64,000 nucleotides of DNA from Bacillus testis (GTDB taxonomy: Bacteria; Bacillota; Bacilli; Bacillales; DSM-1321): contig NZ_LN851186.1 in the NCBI RefSeq assembly GCF_001243895.1, positions 3,578,735 to 3,642,734 on the forward strand. The letters are read 5' to 3'. The position numbers were made by a program, and so were the translations under genes. Position 1 is the first letter of the stretch; each line of letters begins with the position of its first letter. Below, piece after piece: positions 34,257-43,665 of the stretch. Below the pieces are notes generated by a model. It searched no databases, was not told the DNA's origin, and was given only the letters and a program-made list of their open reading frames with translations.

Positions 34257-35437
34257 AGCAAGCTCTCCTTTCTGCTGCCGACCAAATATTCCACATCCTG
34301 AAATGTCCGTGTAAAAGCATCCAATTCCTTGACACTGCTTATATCCTGCAACACCACTGCCATTCCTTCGCCCCTGAGCTCTTCTGTGCGCCTGATCGCC
34401 TCCGCCAAGCGTTCCTTGCTATAAAGGACACAGCTGGATGGCTGTTCTACCCATAAATCTCCTTGCGCTTCTAGCAAGCGATCCACCAGAAGAGCGAATC
34501 CTGTCGCGGGGGCATTCCTGCCGAAACGGCTGAGAAGCTGGTCGTATCTACCTCCATTGCCGATTGGCATCCCCACTCCGGCCGCGTATACCTCATAAAG
34601 AAGGCCCGTGTAATAATGCATAGCCGGTACAAGCGCCAAATCAAATTGAACATATGCATCCACGCCGTGCACTTGGAGCTGTTCCCATAACTGCGACAAT
34701 TCTTCGATTGCCTGCACGGCCTTTCCTGCCCCTTCAGCCAATGTTAAACCTTCCTTGAGGATATCGCCGGAACCGCGGAGCGCCAGCAATTTGTATAGAC
34801 GCTCCCGGTCGATCGTCGATAAGGCCAGCTCTTCAATATGCTTACGAAAGCCTACATAATTTTTTCCGACCAGGAAGGTCCGGCACTGCTCAGCCCTGGC
34901 TTCTGTCCCCAGCACATCTACCAGAAAATCCTGCACGAAGCCAATATGGCCGATTGATATCTTAAAATCTACTAAACCTATTTTTTGGAGTGAAGAAACT
35001 AAAAGACTGATACTTTCCGCATCGGCGCCAATGGAAGGATCGCCGATGCATTCTACGCCGATTTGTTCAAACTCAGCCGGCTTGCCTCCTTCCCTTTGCT
35101 GGGCCCGATAAACCTTGGCATCATAGGCAAGTCTGACCGGCATCGTTTTCTCAAGCAGCTTGGAAGCTGCCACCCTGGCAATCGGTGTTGTCATATCCGG
35201 CCGCAGCACCAACGTGTATCCCTGTTGGTCCAGCAATTTGAACAATTGCCGGTCCTCTATGGCGGATGCTTCGCCGATTGTTTCATAATATTCAAGGGCC
35301 GGCGTTTCAATCATGCGGTAGCCCCAGCCCGACATTTCAGCAAGGACAGCCTGGCGGACTTTTTGTTTCGCTTCATATAGCACGGGTATGGTATCTCTCA
35401 TACCCAGTGGTTTTTCAAACATAAATCGATCAGACAT
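34253..35437 (-). CDS. hisZ: ATP phosphoribosyltransferase regulatory subunit
   Basis: 394 residues, a paralogue of the histidyl-tRNA synthetase catalytic domain. It keeps class II synthetase motifs such as [12 protein letters not shown] near residue 77 and [14 protein letters not shown] near 290 but lacks the anticodon-binding domain. It forms the allosteric complex with short HisG. First gene of the operon, with a weak ribosome binding site (GGTGGG). Confidence 0.96.
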   Translation of the reverse strand: MSDRFMFEKPLGMRDTIPVLYEAKQKVRQAVLAEMSGWGYRMIETPALEYYETIGEASAIEDRQLFKLLDQQGYTLVLRPDMTTPIARVAASKLLEKTMPVRLAYDAKVYRAQQREGGKPAEFEQIGVECIGDPSIGADAESISLLVSSLQKIGLVDFKISIGHIGFVQDFLVDVLGTEARAEQCRTFLVGKNYVGFRKHIEELALSTIDRERLYKLLALRGSGDILKEGLTLAEGAGKAVQAIEELSQLWEQLQVHGVDAYVQFDLALVPAMHYYTGLLYEVYAAGVGMPIGNGGRYDQLLSRFGRNAPATGFALLVDRLLEAQGDLWVEQPSSCVLYSKERLAEAIRRTEELRGEGMAVVLQDISSVKELDAFTRTFQDVEYLVGSRKESLL

Positions 35438-35530
35438 TTTCCCACCAACTTCATTTAGAATAGTAATCCGCTCATTTGCTCATTTCCTGCCCTTTTCGAT
35501 ATAGGACATGCTTTTTGAATATTCCAATAC

Positions 35531-35552
35531 TTTAGTTCGCTAATATACTAAA
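35531..35552. promoter_or_regulatory. Inverted repeat upstream of hisZ, possible his operator
   Basis: TTTAGT-N10-ACTAAA, about 95 bases before the hisZ start. Bacillus his genes are thought to be controlled by a TrpR-family protein (HisR/YerC); this repeat is the best operator candidate. The assignment is inference. Confidence 0.4.
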
Positions 35553-35617
35553 ATATTTAAATTATTTGTAGTTTACACCTCCTTGCCTCTTAAAGTCAAG
35601 TTATCCCATTTAACTAG

Positions 35618-35639
35618 CGCTAAAACTCCAGTATTAGCG
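35618..35639. repeat. Small hairpin repeat, copy 1
   Basis: CGCTAA / TTAGCG stem. The 12-base string CGCTAAAACTCC (35618-35629) occurs in reverse complement at 42767-42778 inside a second intergenic hairpin. Confidence 0.55.
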
Positions 35640-35794
35640 GGAGTCCAAGCATGAGTAAAATCCGATCGGTTCAACTAATAACCGGCGGCGGATGAATGAA
35701 ACTCTACAAGTTTTGACCTGCCCTTTTAATTTTTTGTATAAAAACCTGTACACTTTTCCCATTCCTGTTCGTTATATATGTGAAAGGAGGAGCA

Positions 35795-36012
35795 ATGAAG
35801 ATTGAAACCATAGAAGTAAGCAAGGGCCGATCTTACAAAGAAGACTTTGAAAATCTCAACCACGCCCTAAAAAAAGACATGCTTCCCTGGCCGAGGAAAA
35901 CGTTGAAATCATCGGTGTAGTTGTAGTGGAGGATAAGCAGCAATTACAATCGCTTATAGATGAAAACTATATTAAAGCATCCAGTTTCGGTGCTATTATA
36001 GAACCGTATTAA
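35795..36012 (+). pseudogene. Frameshifted small gene at an A7 tract
   Basis: ATG 35795 has an excellent ribosome binding site (AAAGGAGGA). The first frame runs MKIETIEVSKGRSYKEDFEN to LNHALKK, then passes seven A (35869-35875) and stops at 35918-35920. The frame one base off stays open from about 35880 through SLAEENVEIIGVVVVEDK and QQLQSLIDENYIKASSFGAI to a TAA at 36010-36012. One more A would give a continuous 72-residue protein. It is either a pseudogene by single-base loss, a sequencing error, or a gene whose product depends on slippage. No family recognised. The next gene follows after 17 bases. Confidence 0.75.
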
Positions 36013-36029
36013 AAAGGAGAGGACATACT

Positions 36030-36392
36030 ATGAAAAAATCAATGTATTGGATGATTTGGATTCTGGCTTTAATCGTCATTAATATCGGTGCTATTCCTCT
36101 AGCGCTGTTTTCACTATTTGATACAGCGGAAGGAACAAGCATTTTTTCACTCGATTATTTAATCGCCTTTTCCATTATCGTATTAGCAAATTTGATAACG
36201 ATACACTTGTTCATTTCTGCACGGAAACAAGACCAAAAAGGTTTTTTATCGGGTTTGGTGATCGTAATCATAGAAGCGTGTTCATTCGTACTCTTTATTT
36301 ATAGCATGGGCGCCTTCTCGATTTCAGCCGTTTTAGCGGCCATCAGTGTTGTAGGGGCTGTGATTCTTCTGATTAAATCGGCTAGGCGTTAA
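36030..36392 (+). CDS. Small membrane protein of unknown function
   Basis: 120 residues with four predicted membrane segments (about 7-28, 42-62, 70-92, 95-115) and a basic end (KSARR). AAAAGGAGAGG before ATG. It follows the frameshifted gene closely and is probably cotranscribed with it. The pair sits between hisZ and yvoF, which are neighbours in B. subtilis, so it is a lineage-specific insertion. Confidence 0.75.
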   Translation: MKKSMYWMIWILALIVINIGAIPLALFSLFDTAEGTSIFSLDYLIAFSIIVLANLITIHLFISARKQDQKGFLSGLVIVIIEACSFVLFIYSMGAFSISAVLAAISVVGAVILLIKSARR

Positions 36393-36467
36393 GAGGAAAA
36401 CGTGCTGGCATGGCAACTGATAAGGATTATAGTGTCCTGCGGGCAAGGAAATAGACAATTTTATACG

Positions 36468-36499
36468 AAAAGGCTGGACATGCTATTGCCCAGCCTTTT
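36468..36499. terminator. Bidirectional terminator
   Basis: AAAAGGCTGG / CCAGCCTTTT hairpin between the convergent small membrane protein gene and yvoF; the yvoF stop codon is within it. Confidence 0.85.
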
Positions 36500-37031
36500 G
36501 CTTGTCTGCTCCATATAGGGGATCATTTTTCTGCCTATCGATCATTTCTTCTTTTGTATAAATGAGTTTCATAGGATTCCCGCCGACAAATGTACCTGGA
36601 GCCACATTTTTATGGACAACGGTGCCCGCTGCCACAATGGCTCCATCACCAATGGTTATGCCGGGAAGAATGGTGGAATTCGCCCCGATCATGACTTCAT
36701 TACCGATGTACACCTCGCCAAGCCTGTACTCTTTTATCAGATACTCATGCGCCAGGATTGTCGTATTGTAGCCAATCACTGTATTCGTGCCCACCGATAT
36801 TTTTTCGGGGAACATGACATCAAGCATCACCATCAGCGCAAAGGAAGTCTGGTCCCCAACCTTCATTCCGAGAAATGTGCGGTACAGCCAGTTTTTCACA
36901 GAAAGGAAAGGCGTATAACGCGCCAATTGGATCACTATGAAATTCCGCACCACTTTCCAAAACGGAACAGTCTTATAGACATGCCACAATGAATTAGCGC
37001 CTTCGACAGGGTAACGTTTGGTGTTCCTCAT
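36483..37031 (-). CDS. yvoF: Hexapeptide-repeat acyltransferase (YvoF type)
   Basis: 182 residues. The C-terminal half is a left-handed parallel beta-helix built from hexapeptide repeats ([39 protein letters not shown]), as in the maltose/galactoside acetyltransferase group. The N-terminal part is helical. Acceptor unknown; a cell-envelope role is plausible from the location after lgt and ppaX. Its start overlaps the ppaX stop by four bases. Confidence 0.88.
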   Translation of the reverse strand: MRNTKRYPVEGANSLWHVYKTVPFWKVVRNFIVIQLARYTPFLSVKNWLYRTFLGMKVGDQTSFALMVMLDVMFPEKISVGTNTVIGYNTTILAHEYLIKEYRLGEVYIGNEVMIGANSTILPGITIGDGAIVAAGTVVHKNVAPGTFVGGNPMKLIYTKEEMIDRQKNDPLYGADKQKAGQ

Positions 37032-37681
37032 GGCTGCTTCACTTTCAGAATCTCAATCAAGTCTCTCATATCATGGAGCATATAATCAGGAGAAAAGCCC
37101 TGAAGATACTCCTTGCCTTTGATTGTCCACTCGACGCCTGCACTTGTGGTGCCTGCATTTTTAGCGGCCATTATATCTTGCGGATTATCGCCGATCATAA
37201 TGGTTTCCTCCGGCTTGGAATTGAGCGTTTGCAACGCTTTCAGAATCGGCTCAGGATGCGGCTTAGCATGTTGCACATCATCCAGGGTCACGATGCAATC
37301 GAATATTCCCTCCAAGCGGCATAGCTCAATCCCCTTCTCAACCACCCTGCGCACTTTAGTGGTGACGATCCCCATCTTAAAGCCGGCATCCTTCAATGCC
37401 CTAACCGCCTCATAGACACCATCATATTCTTTGACCAGCACATCATGCTGCTCCAGATTATATGAACGGTAACGGAGAATCATCTCTTCGGTTTTTTCAG
37501 GGGAGATTGAATGGAATGTATCATACAGCGGAGGACCGATAAAAGGCAGCACATCCTCGCGCGTATATTTTCCTGGATAGTAGTTGTCCAATGTATGTAA
37601 AAAAGAGTCAATAATAAGCTCATTCGTATTGATGAGTGTTCCATCTAAATCAAATAAAAGTGTCGTAATCTTCGTATTCAT
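37028..37681 (-). CDS. ppaX: Pyrophosphatase PpaX
   Basis: HAD-type pyrophosphatase, 217 residues, with motifs [34 protein letters not shown] and [16 protein letters not shown]. In Bacillus it hydrolyses the pyrophosphate released when HprK phosphorylase dephosphorylates seryl-phosphorylated HPr or Crh, which fits the close location of hprK. The B. subtilis yvoD gene, normally between lgt and ppaX, is missing. Confidence 0.95.
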   Translation of the reverse strand: MNTKITTLLFDLDGTLINTNELIIDSFLHTLDNYYPGKYTREDVLPFIGPPLYDTFHSISPEKTEEMILRYRSYNLEQHDVLVKEYDGVYEAVRALKDAGFKMGIVTTKVRRVVEKGIELCRLEGIFDCIVTLDDVQHAKPHPEPILKALQTLNSKPEETIMIGDNPQDIMAAKNAGTTSAGVEWTIKGKEYLQGFSPDYMLHDMRDLIEILKVKQP

Positions 37682-37765
37682 TCAGGTCATCCTATGTCCT
37701 TTCAATTTGTTCGGATTCCATACTGCTAAATTGGCAGTCTTATTCAATTTCCCGCTCTGCACAAA

Positions 37766-37791
37766 GAAGAGAAAAGCCGCCTTTTCTCTTC
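37766..37791 (-). terminator. Terminator between lgt and ppaX
   Basis: GAAGAGAAAAG-CCGC-CTTTTCTCTTC perfect hairpin followed by TTTG on the minus strand. Confidence 0.75.
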
Positions 37792-37803
37792 TTTCAATCG
37801 TGC

Positions 37804-38616
37804 CTATTCGTCTAAATAATGCTTATTGCTGTATCCTTTCACTCTTCTGAAAATCCAAGTAAAAACAGCTACTAGGATCAGTGTGATCGAAATCACCTGG
37901 GCCATGCGCAAATTGCTGGTCAACATCAGGCTGTCCGTCCGCATTCCTTCAATAAAGTAACGGCCGATGCTGTACCAAATTAAATAGGTTAGGAACATCT
38001 CTCCCCTGCGCAGGTTTACCTTGCGCAGCGATAGCAATAAAATGACACCGATGATATTCCATATAGACTCATACAAGAATGTCGGATGGTGATAAGCACC
38101 ATCAATATACATCTGATTGATGATCCAATCGGGAATCATCAAATTTTCCAGGAATTTGCGGGACACCTCTCCGCCGAACGCCTCTTGGTTGATGAAATTC
38201 CCCCATCTGCCGATTGCTTGTCCGAGCAGGAGGCTTGGCGCCGCTATATCGGCCATTTTCCAGAAAGAAATCTTTCGAATACGGCAAAAAACGACTGCGG
38301 TCAGCACCGCACCGATCAGTGCGCCATGAATAGCGATGCCGCCATTCCAAATCTTGATGATATCGCCTGGATGGGCAGAATAATAATCCCATTCAAAAAT
38401 CACATAATAAATACGTGCGCAGATGATGGAGATCGGCACAGCAAACAAGATCATATCGAGAAAGACTTCTTTCGTCAGGCCCCGACGATCCGATTCGCGA
38501 AGTGCCAGCCATAGCCCAAGCAATAAACCAACGCCGATGATCACTCCATACCAATGGATAGCAATCGGCCCTAAATCCAAGGCTATCGGATTAATAGGTT
38601 GTATTTGTGTTTCCAT
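37804..38616 (-). CDS. lgt: Prolipoprotein diacylglyceryl transferase
   Basis: Integral membrane enzyme of 270 residues that adds diacylglycerol to the lipobox cysteine of prelipoproteins. About seven membrane helices. Conserved motifs [12 protein letters not shown] near residue 95 and [17 protein letters not shown] near 133, where the essential Arg and the Asn/Glu residues lie. 45 bases after hprK. Confidence 0.97.
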   Translation of the reverse strand: METQIQPINPIALDLGPIAIHWYGVIIGVGLLLGLWLALRESDRRGLTKEVFLDMILFAVPISIICARIYYVIFEWDYYSAHPGDIIKIWNGGIAIHGALIGAVLTAVVFCRIRKISFWKMADIAAPSLLLGQAIGRWGNFINQEAFGGEVSRKFLENLMIPDWIINQMYIDGAYHHPTFLYESIWNIIGVILLLSLRKVNLRRGEMFLTYLIWYSIGRYFIEGMRTDSLMLTSNLRMAQVISITLILVAVFTWIFRRVKGYSNKHYLDE

Positions 38617-38661
38617 TCTATTCCCTCTCTTCCTGTCCCCTTTTTCTCCTCACATTTCCCG

Positions 38662-39591
38662 TCAGGAGTGGTCGCCTTCTACAATGACTTCGGAAAGCTT
38701 ATTGGAAAATTGCTTAGCCGCATTCAATCCCATCCGTTTCAAACGGAAGTTCATAGAAGCAACTTCAATAATAACAGCCAGATTCCGGCCTGGGCGTACT
38801 GGGATCGTCAAACGAGGAATCTCCGTATCGATAATCTTCTGCTTTTCATCATCAAGCCCCAAACGGTCATATTGTTTATTCTTTTCCCAGAGCTCAAGCG
38901 AAATGATCAATGAAATCTTCTTATGGCTCAATACAGCGCCGGCACCGAATAAAGTCATGACATTAATGATGCCCAGCCCTCTAATTTCCAATAAATGCTC
39001 GATCAATCCCGGTGCTCCCCCTACAAGGGTATCTTGGTCTTCTTGGCGGATTTCCACCAAATCGTCCGCTACAAGCCGGTGGCCGCGTTTGACCAATTCA
39101 AGCGCTGTTTCACTTTTCCCGACTCCGCTTTTCCCAGTGATCAAAACACCTACGCCGTAAATGTCCACAAGAACCCCGTGAACGGCAGTCGTCGGCGCCA
39201 GCTTGCTCTCCAGATAATTTGTCAGGCGGCTGAACAGCCTGGTTGTCTTCATTGGAGATCGTAAAACAGGGACAGCCTCCCGGTTGGAAGCTTCAATTAA
39301 TTCTTCAGGCACTTCCTGGTCCCGCGTCACGATAATCGCTGGAGTTATATCTGTGCAGAGCATGTCCATACGAGTTTTCCGCTCTGGAGGGCTTAGTTTT
39401 TCAAAAAAAGACAACTCTGTTTTGCCCAGTAATTGCATTCTCTCTGCTGGATAATATTCATAGAAACCAGCCATTTCAATACCTGGTCTAGAAAGATCGC
39501 TCGTTGAGATTGGTCTATTAATTCCTTCTTCTCCACTTATTAACTCTAAATTGAATTTTTCTAAAATATCTTTTGTACGAACCTTAGCCAA
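38662..39591 (-). CDS. hprK: HPr kinase/phosphorylase
   Basis: Phosphorylates and dephosphorylates Ser46 of HPr and Crh and so sets carbon catabolite control. 309 residues. Walker A GKSGVGKS at 153-160, catalytic Asp in [10 protein letters not shown] (176-177) and the signature [19 protein letters not shown]. The start is TTG 39591: GGAGG lies 8 bases upstream and the protein then begins like B. subtilis HprK (MAKVRTKDI). The frame is open 11 codons further upstream. Crh is also encoded in this window. Confidence 0.96.
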   Translation of the reverse strand: MAKVRTKDILEKFNLELISGEEGINRPISTSDLSRPGIEMAGFYEYYPAERMQLLGKTELSFFEKLSPPERKTRMDMLCTDITPAIIVTRDQEVPEELIEASNREAVPVLRSPMKTTRLFSRLTNYLESKLAPTTAVHGVLVDIYGVGVLITGKSGVGKSETALELVKRGHRLVADDLVEIRQEDQDTLVGGAPGLIEHLLEIRGLGIINVMTLFGAGAVLSHKKISLIISLELWEKNKQYDRLGLDDEKQKIIDTEIPRLTIPVRPGRNLAVIIEVASMNFRLKRMGLNAAKQFSNKLSEVIVEGDHS

Positions 39592-39919
39592 AAGAAGTCC
39601 TCCTTCATATATAGGATGCTGCATTCAGTTTATCACGCTTTATGCAAGAACTGAAATACTGTTCATGCGCTTCTTTTAGTATAAACAAAAAAACAGGCAG
39701 AAATAGGGGGTTTGCAGAAAAAAGAGCGGGACGCTCGGTCGTGTAGATGTGGATAATGAATATTTACGGGGCGGAAATGTTCATTATAAATAGAAAGAAT
39801 CGGATTCTTCCTATCGCCCGAACTTCTCTTAAGCTGCATTGCCCTCACTCTTGCTTGAAAAGGGAAATCCTAGCACCAGTCAGATGAATGGAGATTAACT
39901 TTCTCGCCCTTTCCGAGTC

Positions 39920-39938
39920 ACTGGTATAGACAACTAGT
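39920..39938. promoter_or_regulatory. NagR operator
   Basis: ACTGGTATAGACAACTAGT, an imperfect palindrome of the GntR/HutC-type NagR (YvoA) class. It abuts the nagA -35 box. NagR is encoded as the third gene of the operon, which fits autoregulation. Confidence 0.75.
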
Positions 39939-39967
39939 TGTATGTACTGTTAAGATAGAGATAGAAT
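39938..39967 (+). promoter_or_regulatory. nagA promoter
   Basis: -35 TTGTAT (39938-39943), 18-base spacer, -10 TAGAAT (39962-39967). Confidence 0.6.
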
Positions 39968-40003
39968 ATAAACAAACAGATCGAAACCCCAAGGAGGTTC
40001 ATC

Positions 40004-41185
40004 ATGAGTATCCTTTTAAAAAATGCAGATGTATATTTGGAAAACGAAATCATTCAGAACGGTTATGTATTAACTGCCGATGGTAAAATAACAGAAGTTG
40101 GCCCCTTAGACCAACTTGATGAGCATAAACTGCAAGATGTGGAAGTCATTGAATTGGAAGCAGGCACTAAGATTGTTCCCGGATTTGTGGATGTCCATAT
40201 CCATGGAGCCGGCGGTGCCGATACGATGGATGGAACGCCTGAAGCGCTTCAAACCATGGCACACTACCTGCCCAAAGAAGGCACAACAAGCTTTCTTGCC
40301 ACTACCATGACCCAGGAAAAAGGCAATATTGTCCAAGCTCTCCGCAACGCTGCCGCCTATCAGGAAAAAGACAACGGCAGAGCAGAGGCTCAAGTAATCG
40401 GCGTCCATCTGGAAGGCCCATTCATCAACCCAAGCAAAAAAGGCGCTCAACCAGAGGAGCACATCCTTGAACCAAGCATCGAAGTCTTCAAAGAATGGCA
40501 AAAAGAAGCAGGCAATAGCATCAAGCTTGTAACGGTCGCTCCTGAAATGCCAAATGGCATGGAATTCGTCAAATATTTAGCTGAAAACAATGTGACAGCC
40601 AGCATTGGCCACACAAGCGCTAATTATGAGCAAGTGAAGGAAGCGGTTGAAGCAGGCGCTACTCAAGTGACCCACCTGTTCAACGGCATGCAAGGCATGC
40701 ACCACCGCGAGCCGGGAACTGCCGGGGCTGCCCTGTTATTTGACGAACTAAAAGTGGAACTGATTTCTGATGGCATCCATGTCCGTCCGGAAATGATCGA
40801 CCTGGCCGTTCGCCTAAAGGGCACAGACGGCGCTTTGCTTATTACTGACTCCATGCGTGCCAAATGCCTAAAAAACGGCAATTACGAATTAGGCGGCCAA
40901 CCGGTCATTGTCGAAGACGGCAAAGCGACATTGCATGACGGAACATTGGCAGGCAGCATCCTGAAAATGATTGACTCCGTGAAGAACATGTTGAAATTCA
41001 CATCATTGGATCTTCAGGAAGTCATTAAGCTTGCGTCTGTAAATCCGGCGAAGCAAATCCGCATGTTCGACAGCAAGGGAAGCATCGCCTCCGGAAAAGA
41101 TGCCGATCTGGTTGTTTTAGATAAAGAAAATGATATTGATATGACTATTTGCCGCGGCCGAATCGCATATAAAAAGGGTGAGTAA
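40004..41185 (+). CDS. nagA: N-acetylglucosamine-6-phosphate deacetylase
   Basis: Amidohydrolase of 393 residues that deacetylates GlcNAc-6-phosphate to glucosamine-6-phosphate. Metal-site motifs DVHIHGAGG near residue 64, GVHLEGPFI near 133, SIGHTSAN near 200, THLFNGM near 223 and the catalytic Asp in LLITDSM near 282. CAAGGAGG before ATG. First gene of nagA-nagB-nagR. Confidence 0.98.
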   Translation: MSILLKNADVYLENEIIQNGYVLTADGKITEVGPLDQLDEHKLQDVEVIELEAGTKIVPGFVDVHIHGAGGADTMDGTPEALQTMAHYLPKEGTTSFLATTMTQEKGNIVQALRNAAAYQEKDNGRAEAQVIGVHLEGPFINPSKKGAQPEEHILEPSIEVFKEWQKEAGNSIKLVTVAPEMPNGMEFVKYLAENNVTASIGHTSANYEQVKEAVEAGATQVTHLFNGMQGMHHREPGTAGAALLFDELKVELISDGIHVRPEMIDLAVRLKGTDGALLITDSMRAKCLKNGNYELGGQPVIVEDGKATLHDGTLAGSILKMIDSVKNMLKFTSLDLQEVIKLASVNPAKQIRMFDSKGSIASGKDADLVVLDKENDIDMTICRGRIAYKKGE

Positions 41186-41228
41186 CAACATGAAACCAAA
41201 TAAAATAAACCAACAAAGGGTGAACACT

Positions 41229-41960
41229 ATGCTATTTGAAATCATCCGTACAGAAAACTACGAAGACATGAGCAAGATTGCAGCTAAACGTGTGATCGGG
41301 AAAGTTCAGCAAAAGCCTGATGCCGTACTAGGGTTAGCTACAGGCAGTACACCGGAAGGCCTTTATAAAGAATTTATCAAGGATCACAAAGAAAACGGCA
41401 CTTCATATGAAAAAGTGAACACAGTCAACCTTGATGAATATATGGGGCTGGACAGAAATGACAAAAACAGTTATTTTACTTTCATGAGAGAAAAACTGTT
41501 CAATCACATTGATATCGACTTAGAAAACACGAATGTACCTAATGGAATGGTTTCCGATATGGAAGCAGAAGCTAAGCGATATGAAGAGCATATTAAGGAA
41601 ATCGGCGGCATCGATCTTCAGATTCTTGGAATCGGGCACAATGGCCACATCGGGTTCAATGAGCCTGGAACTTCTTTCGATAGCCGGACCCACGTGATTG
41701 AATTGGCAGAAAGCACACGTGAAGCAAACTCCAGATACTTCCATTCAATCGATGAAGTACCTACGCATGCCATCACAATGGGTATCCAAAGCATCATGGA
41801 CAGCAAGGAAATCATCCTGCTCGCTTCCGGCGCCGGAAAAGCGGAAGCTATGAAAAAACTAGTCTATGGTGAAATTACAGAGGACTTCCCTGCTTCTGCT
41901 CTAAGACTGCACAAAAAAGTGACGATTATTGCCGACAAGGACGCTCTGCAATTAATATAA
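41229..41960 (+). CDS. nagB: Glucosamine-6-phosphate deaminase
   Basis: Converts glucosamine-6-phosphate to fructose-6-phosphate and ammonia. 243 residues. Motifs LGLATGSTPEGLY near residue 34, VNLDEYMGL (catalytic Asp) near 68 and GIGHNGHIGFNEPG (catalytic His) near 135. ATG 41229 is chosen because AAAGGGTG is placed properly and family proteins start here; an open extension of 17 codons upstream overlaps nagA. Confidence 0.98.
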   Translation: MLFEIIRTENYEDMSKIAAKRVIGKVQQKPDAVLGLATGSTPEGLYKEFIKDHKENGTSYEKVNTVNLDEYMGLDRNDKNSYFTFMREKLFNHIDIDLENTNVPNGMVSDMEAEAKRYEEHIKEIGGIDLQILGIGHNGHIGFNEPGTSFDSRTHVIELAESTREANSRYFHSIDEVPTHAITMGIQSIMDSKEIILLASGAGKAEAMKKLVYGEITEDFPASALRLHKKVTIIADKDALQLI

Positions 41961-41990
41961 GCTGTCACATGCAAGGAGCTACAGAAACAA

Positions 41991-42713
41991 ATGATTGATA
42001 AAAAATCACCTGTACCTATTTATCACCAGCTAGAGGAACTAATCAAGACACAAATCGAAACAGGGCTTTTAAAGCCTGATCAAGCTATTCCTTCCGAACG
42101 GGAATTCGCTGAACGATACGAAATCAGCCGGATGACAGTCAGACAAGCACTGACCAATCTTGTGAATGAAGGATTCCTTTACCGAAAAAAAGGAACAGGC
42201 ACATTTGTTAGCAAACAAAAGGTCAGCCAGGTTTTACAGGGATTGACTAGCTTTTCCGAACATATGCTGGAAAGAGGCTTCACTCCCAGTTCAAAAATTC
42301 TTTCCTATGAGCATGTGCCCGCAGGCAAGTTGGTGGCCGGGAAATTGAATATCCCATCGACCAGCACCGTTCTGAAAATCGAGCGGATCCGCCTGGCCGA
42401 TGGTGTTCCTATGGCCCTTGAGACAGCCTATATGCCGAGTTCCCTGACAAAGGGATTGGATGAAGAGCAAGCGAAAGATTCCATTTATCATTATGTGGAA
42501 GAAGAATTACAATTAAAAATCGATGAAGCAAGACAGGAACTAGAAGCAATAGCGGCCAGCAAACATGAAGCGAAATATTTGCAGATTAAAGAAGGCAGCC
42601 CCGTACTGCGGATCATGCAGGTCACTTACTTAACAAACGGCGAACCGTTCGAGTATGTTAAATCTTCCTTCAGGGCAGACCGCTACCGCTTTTATAACCT
42701 GTTAAAACGTTAA
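41991..42713 (+). CDS. nagR: GntR/HutC-family repressor NagR (YvoA)
   Basis: 240 residues. N-terminal winged helix (SEREFAERYEISRMTVRQAL) and C-terminal UTRA effector domain. Glucosamine-6-phosphate or GlcNAc-6-phosphate releases it from its operators in Bacillus. Ends at a strong terminator. Confidence 0.95.
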   Translation: MIDKKSPVPIYHQLEELIKTQIETGLLKPDQAIPSEREFAERYEISRMTVRQALTNLVNEGFLYRKKGTGTFVSKQKVSQVLQGLTSFSEHMLERGFTPSSKILSYEHVPAGKLVAGKLNIPSTSTVLKIERIRLADGVPMALETAYMPSSLTKGLDEEQAKDSIYHYVEEELQLKIDEARQELEAIAASKHEAKYLQIKEGSPVLRIMQVTYLTNGEPFEYVKSSFRADRYRFYNLLKR

Positions 42714-42740
42714 AACCCCGCTTGTCCAAGCGGGGTTTTT
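42714..42740 (+). terminator. nag operon terminator
   Basis: AACCCCGCTTG / AAGCGGGGTT hairpin and T5 directly after the nagR stop. Confidence 0.93.
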
Positions 42741-42751
42741 GTCTATTCTAA

Positions 42752-42779
42752 CCGCTCTCCAACACCGGAGTTTTAGCGG
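42752..42779. repeat. Small hairpin repeat, copy 2
   Basis: CCGCTCTCC-AACACC-GGAGTTTTAGCGG hairpin. The 12 bases GGAGTTTTAGCG (42767-42778) are the exact reverse complement of 35618-35629. Confidence 0.55.
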
Positions 42780-42922
42780 AATAGGATAATAAAAGCAGAG
42801 TAAATTATATCCTTATTCCCCTGCATATCCATTACTAAGCGAGCGGCTTGAAGGATATCAGTTGGTTTTGTGCTCTTTCAACTGATTTATGTAAAACCCG
42901 CGCTCCTTTATGGAAAAAGAGG

Positions 42923-42931
42923 CATATACTA
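42923..42931 (+). promoter_or_regulatory. Possible mother-cell sigma -10 element
   Basis: CATATACTA fits the sigma-K -10 pattern CATANNNTA and partly the sigma-E pattern. No clear -35 AC element is found. Position, about 27 bases before the amidase start, suits a promoter. Confidence 0.35.
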
Positions 42932-42957
42932 GTAGGACAAGTGTAAGGAGGGAACCC

Positions 42958-43665
42958 ATGAAAATAATTTTGGATGCAGGGCATGGCATGGATACGCCGG
43001 GAAAAAGGAGCCCCGATGGATTAAAGGAGTATATCATCAACCGCGCAATAGCCAATTATGCCCGTGATGCTTTATCCCAGTATGCCAACACACAGATCCT
43101 TTTCACGCATAATGACAAAGTGGACGTCCCTCTGCAGACGCGCACAAAGCAAGCAAATGCCGCCAAGGGGGATTGCTTGGTTTCCATTCATTCGAATGCG
43201 GCCGGCAATGGCAAGGCGTGGCACCCGGCCACCGGCATTGAAACCTATGTTTACTTGAAGCATAGTCCAGCAACGAAGACCCTGGCAGAACACATCCACC
43301 ATCAGTTGATTGCTACTGCTGGATTGCCGGATCGCGGGATCAAGACAGCTGATTTTCATATGCTCCGCGAAACGGTGATGCCAGCAGTGTTAGTGGAGTG
43401 CGGATTCATGACAAACCAGGGCGACCGGCAATTGCTCGGCTCCCCGCTTTTTCAAAAAACATGTGGAGAGGCCATTGCATCCGGTATAGCCCGTACCTTT
43501 TCATTAAGCCGTCCCCAACAGATGAACCTGCCAAAAAAAGCTGCGGCGAAAGGCCTTTATAAAGTACAGGTTGGAGCATACGGGAATCGGCAAAACGCTG
43601 ATGCCTTAGCCCAAAAATTAACCAAACAAGGCTACCCGGCCTATATCATCTTCGAACAATCATAA
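42958..43665 (+). CDS. N-acetylmuramoyl-L-alanine amidase, CwlC-like, with SPOR domain
   Basis: 235 residues. Amidase_3 domain (about 1-175) with zinc ligands expected in LDAGHG (His9), the glutamate of LKEYIINRA, and SIHSNAAG; catalytic Glu in LVECGFM. A short linker leads to one C-terminal SPOR domain (GLYKVQVGAYGNRQNADALA). No signal peptide, as in B. subtilis CwlC, which lyses the mother cell wall from inside; CwlC has two SPOR repeats, this protein one. ATG 42958 follows AAGGAGGG. Single gene. Confidence 0.9.
   Translation: MKIILDAGHGMDTPGKRSPDGLKEYIINRAIANYARDALSQYANTQILFTHNDKVDVPLQTRTKQANAAKGDCLVSIHSNAAGNGKAWHPATGIETYVYLKHSPATKTLAEHIHHQLIATAGLPDRGIKTADFHMLRETVMPAVLVECGFMTNQGDRQLLGSPLFQKTCGEAIASGIARTFSLSRPQQMNLPKKAAAKGLYKVQVGAYGNRQNADALAQKLTKQGYPAYIIFEQS

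Larger units (their letters stand above)
35438..35794. other. Intergenic region upstream of the his operon
   Basis: About 360 bases with no gene. It holds an inverted repeat (35531-35552) that may be the his operator, an orphan AAGGAGGTG on the minus strand (35576-35584) with no start codon after it, and a small hairpin repeat (35618-35639) whose sequence recurs at 42767-42778. Confidence 0.5.
39592..40003. other. Divergent intergenic region hprK / nagA
   Basis: About 410 bases. No gene supported; a minus-strand 61-codon frame at 39663-39848 has no ribosome binding site. The nagA end contains the NagR site and promoter. Confidence 0.5.

Noticed and set aside
39663-39848. Minus-strand 61-codon frame between hprK and nagA
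   Set aside because: No ribosome binding site, unusual composition, and no recognisable features.
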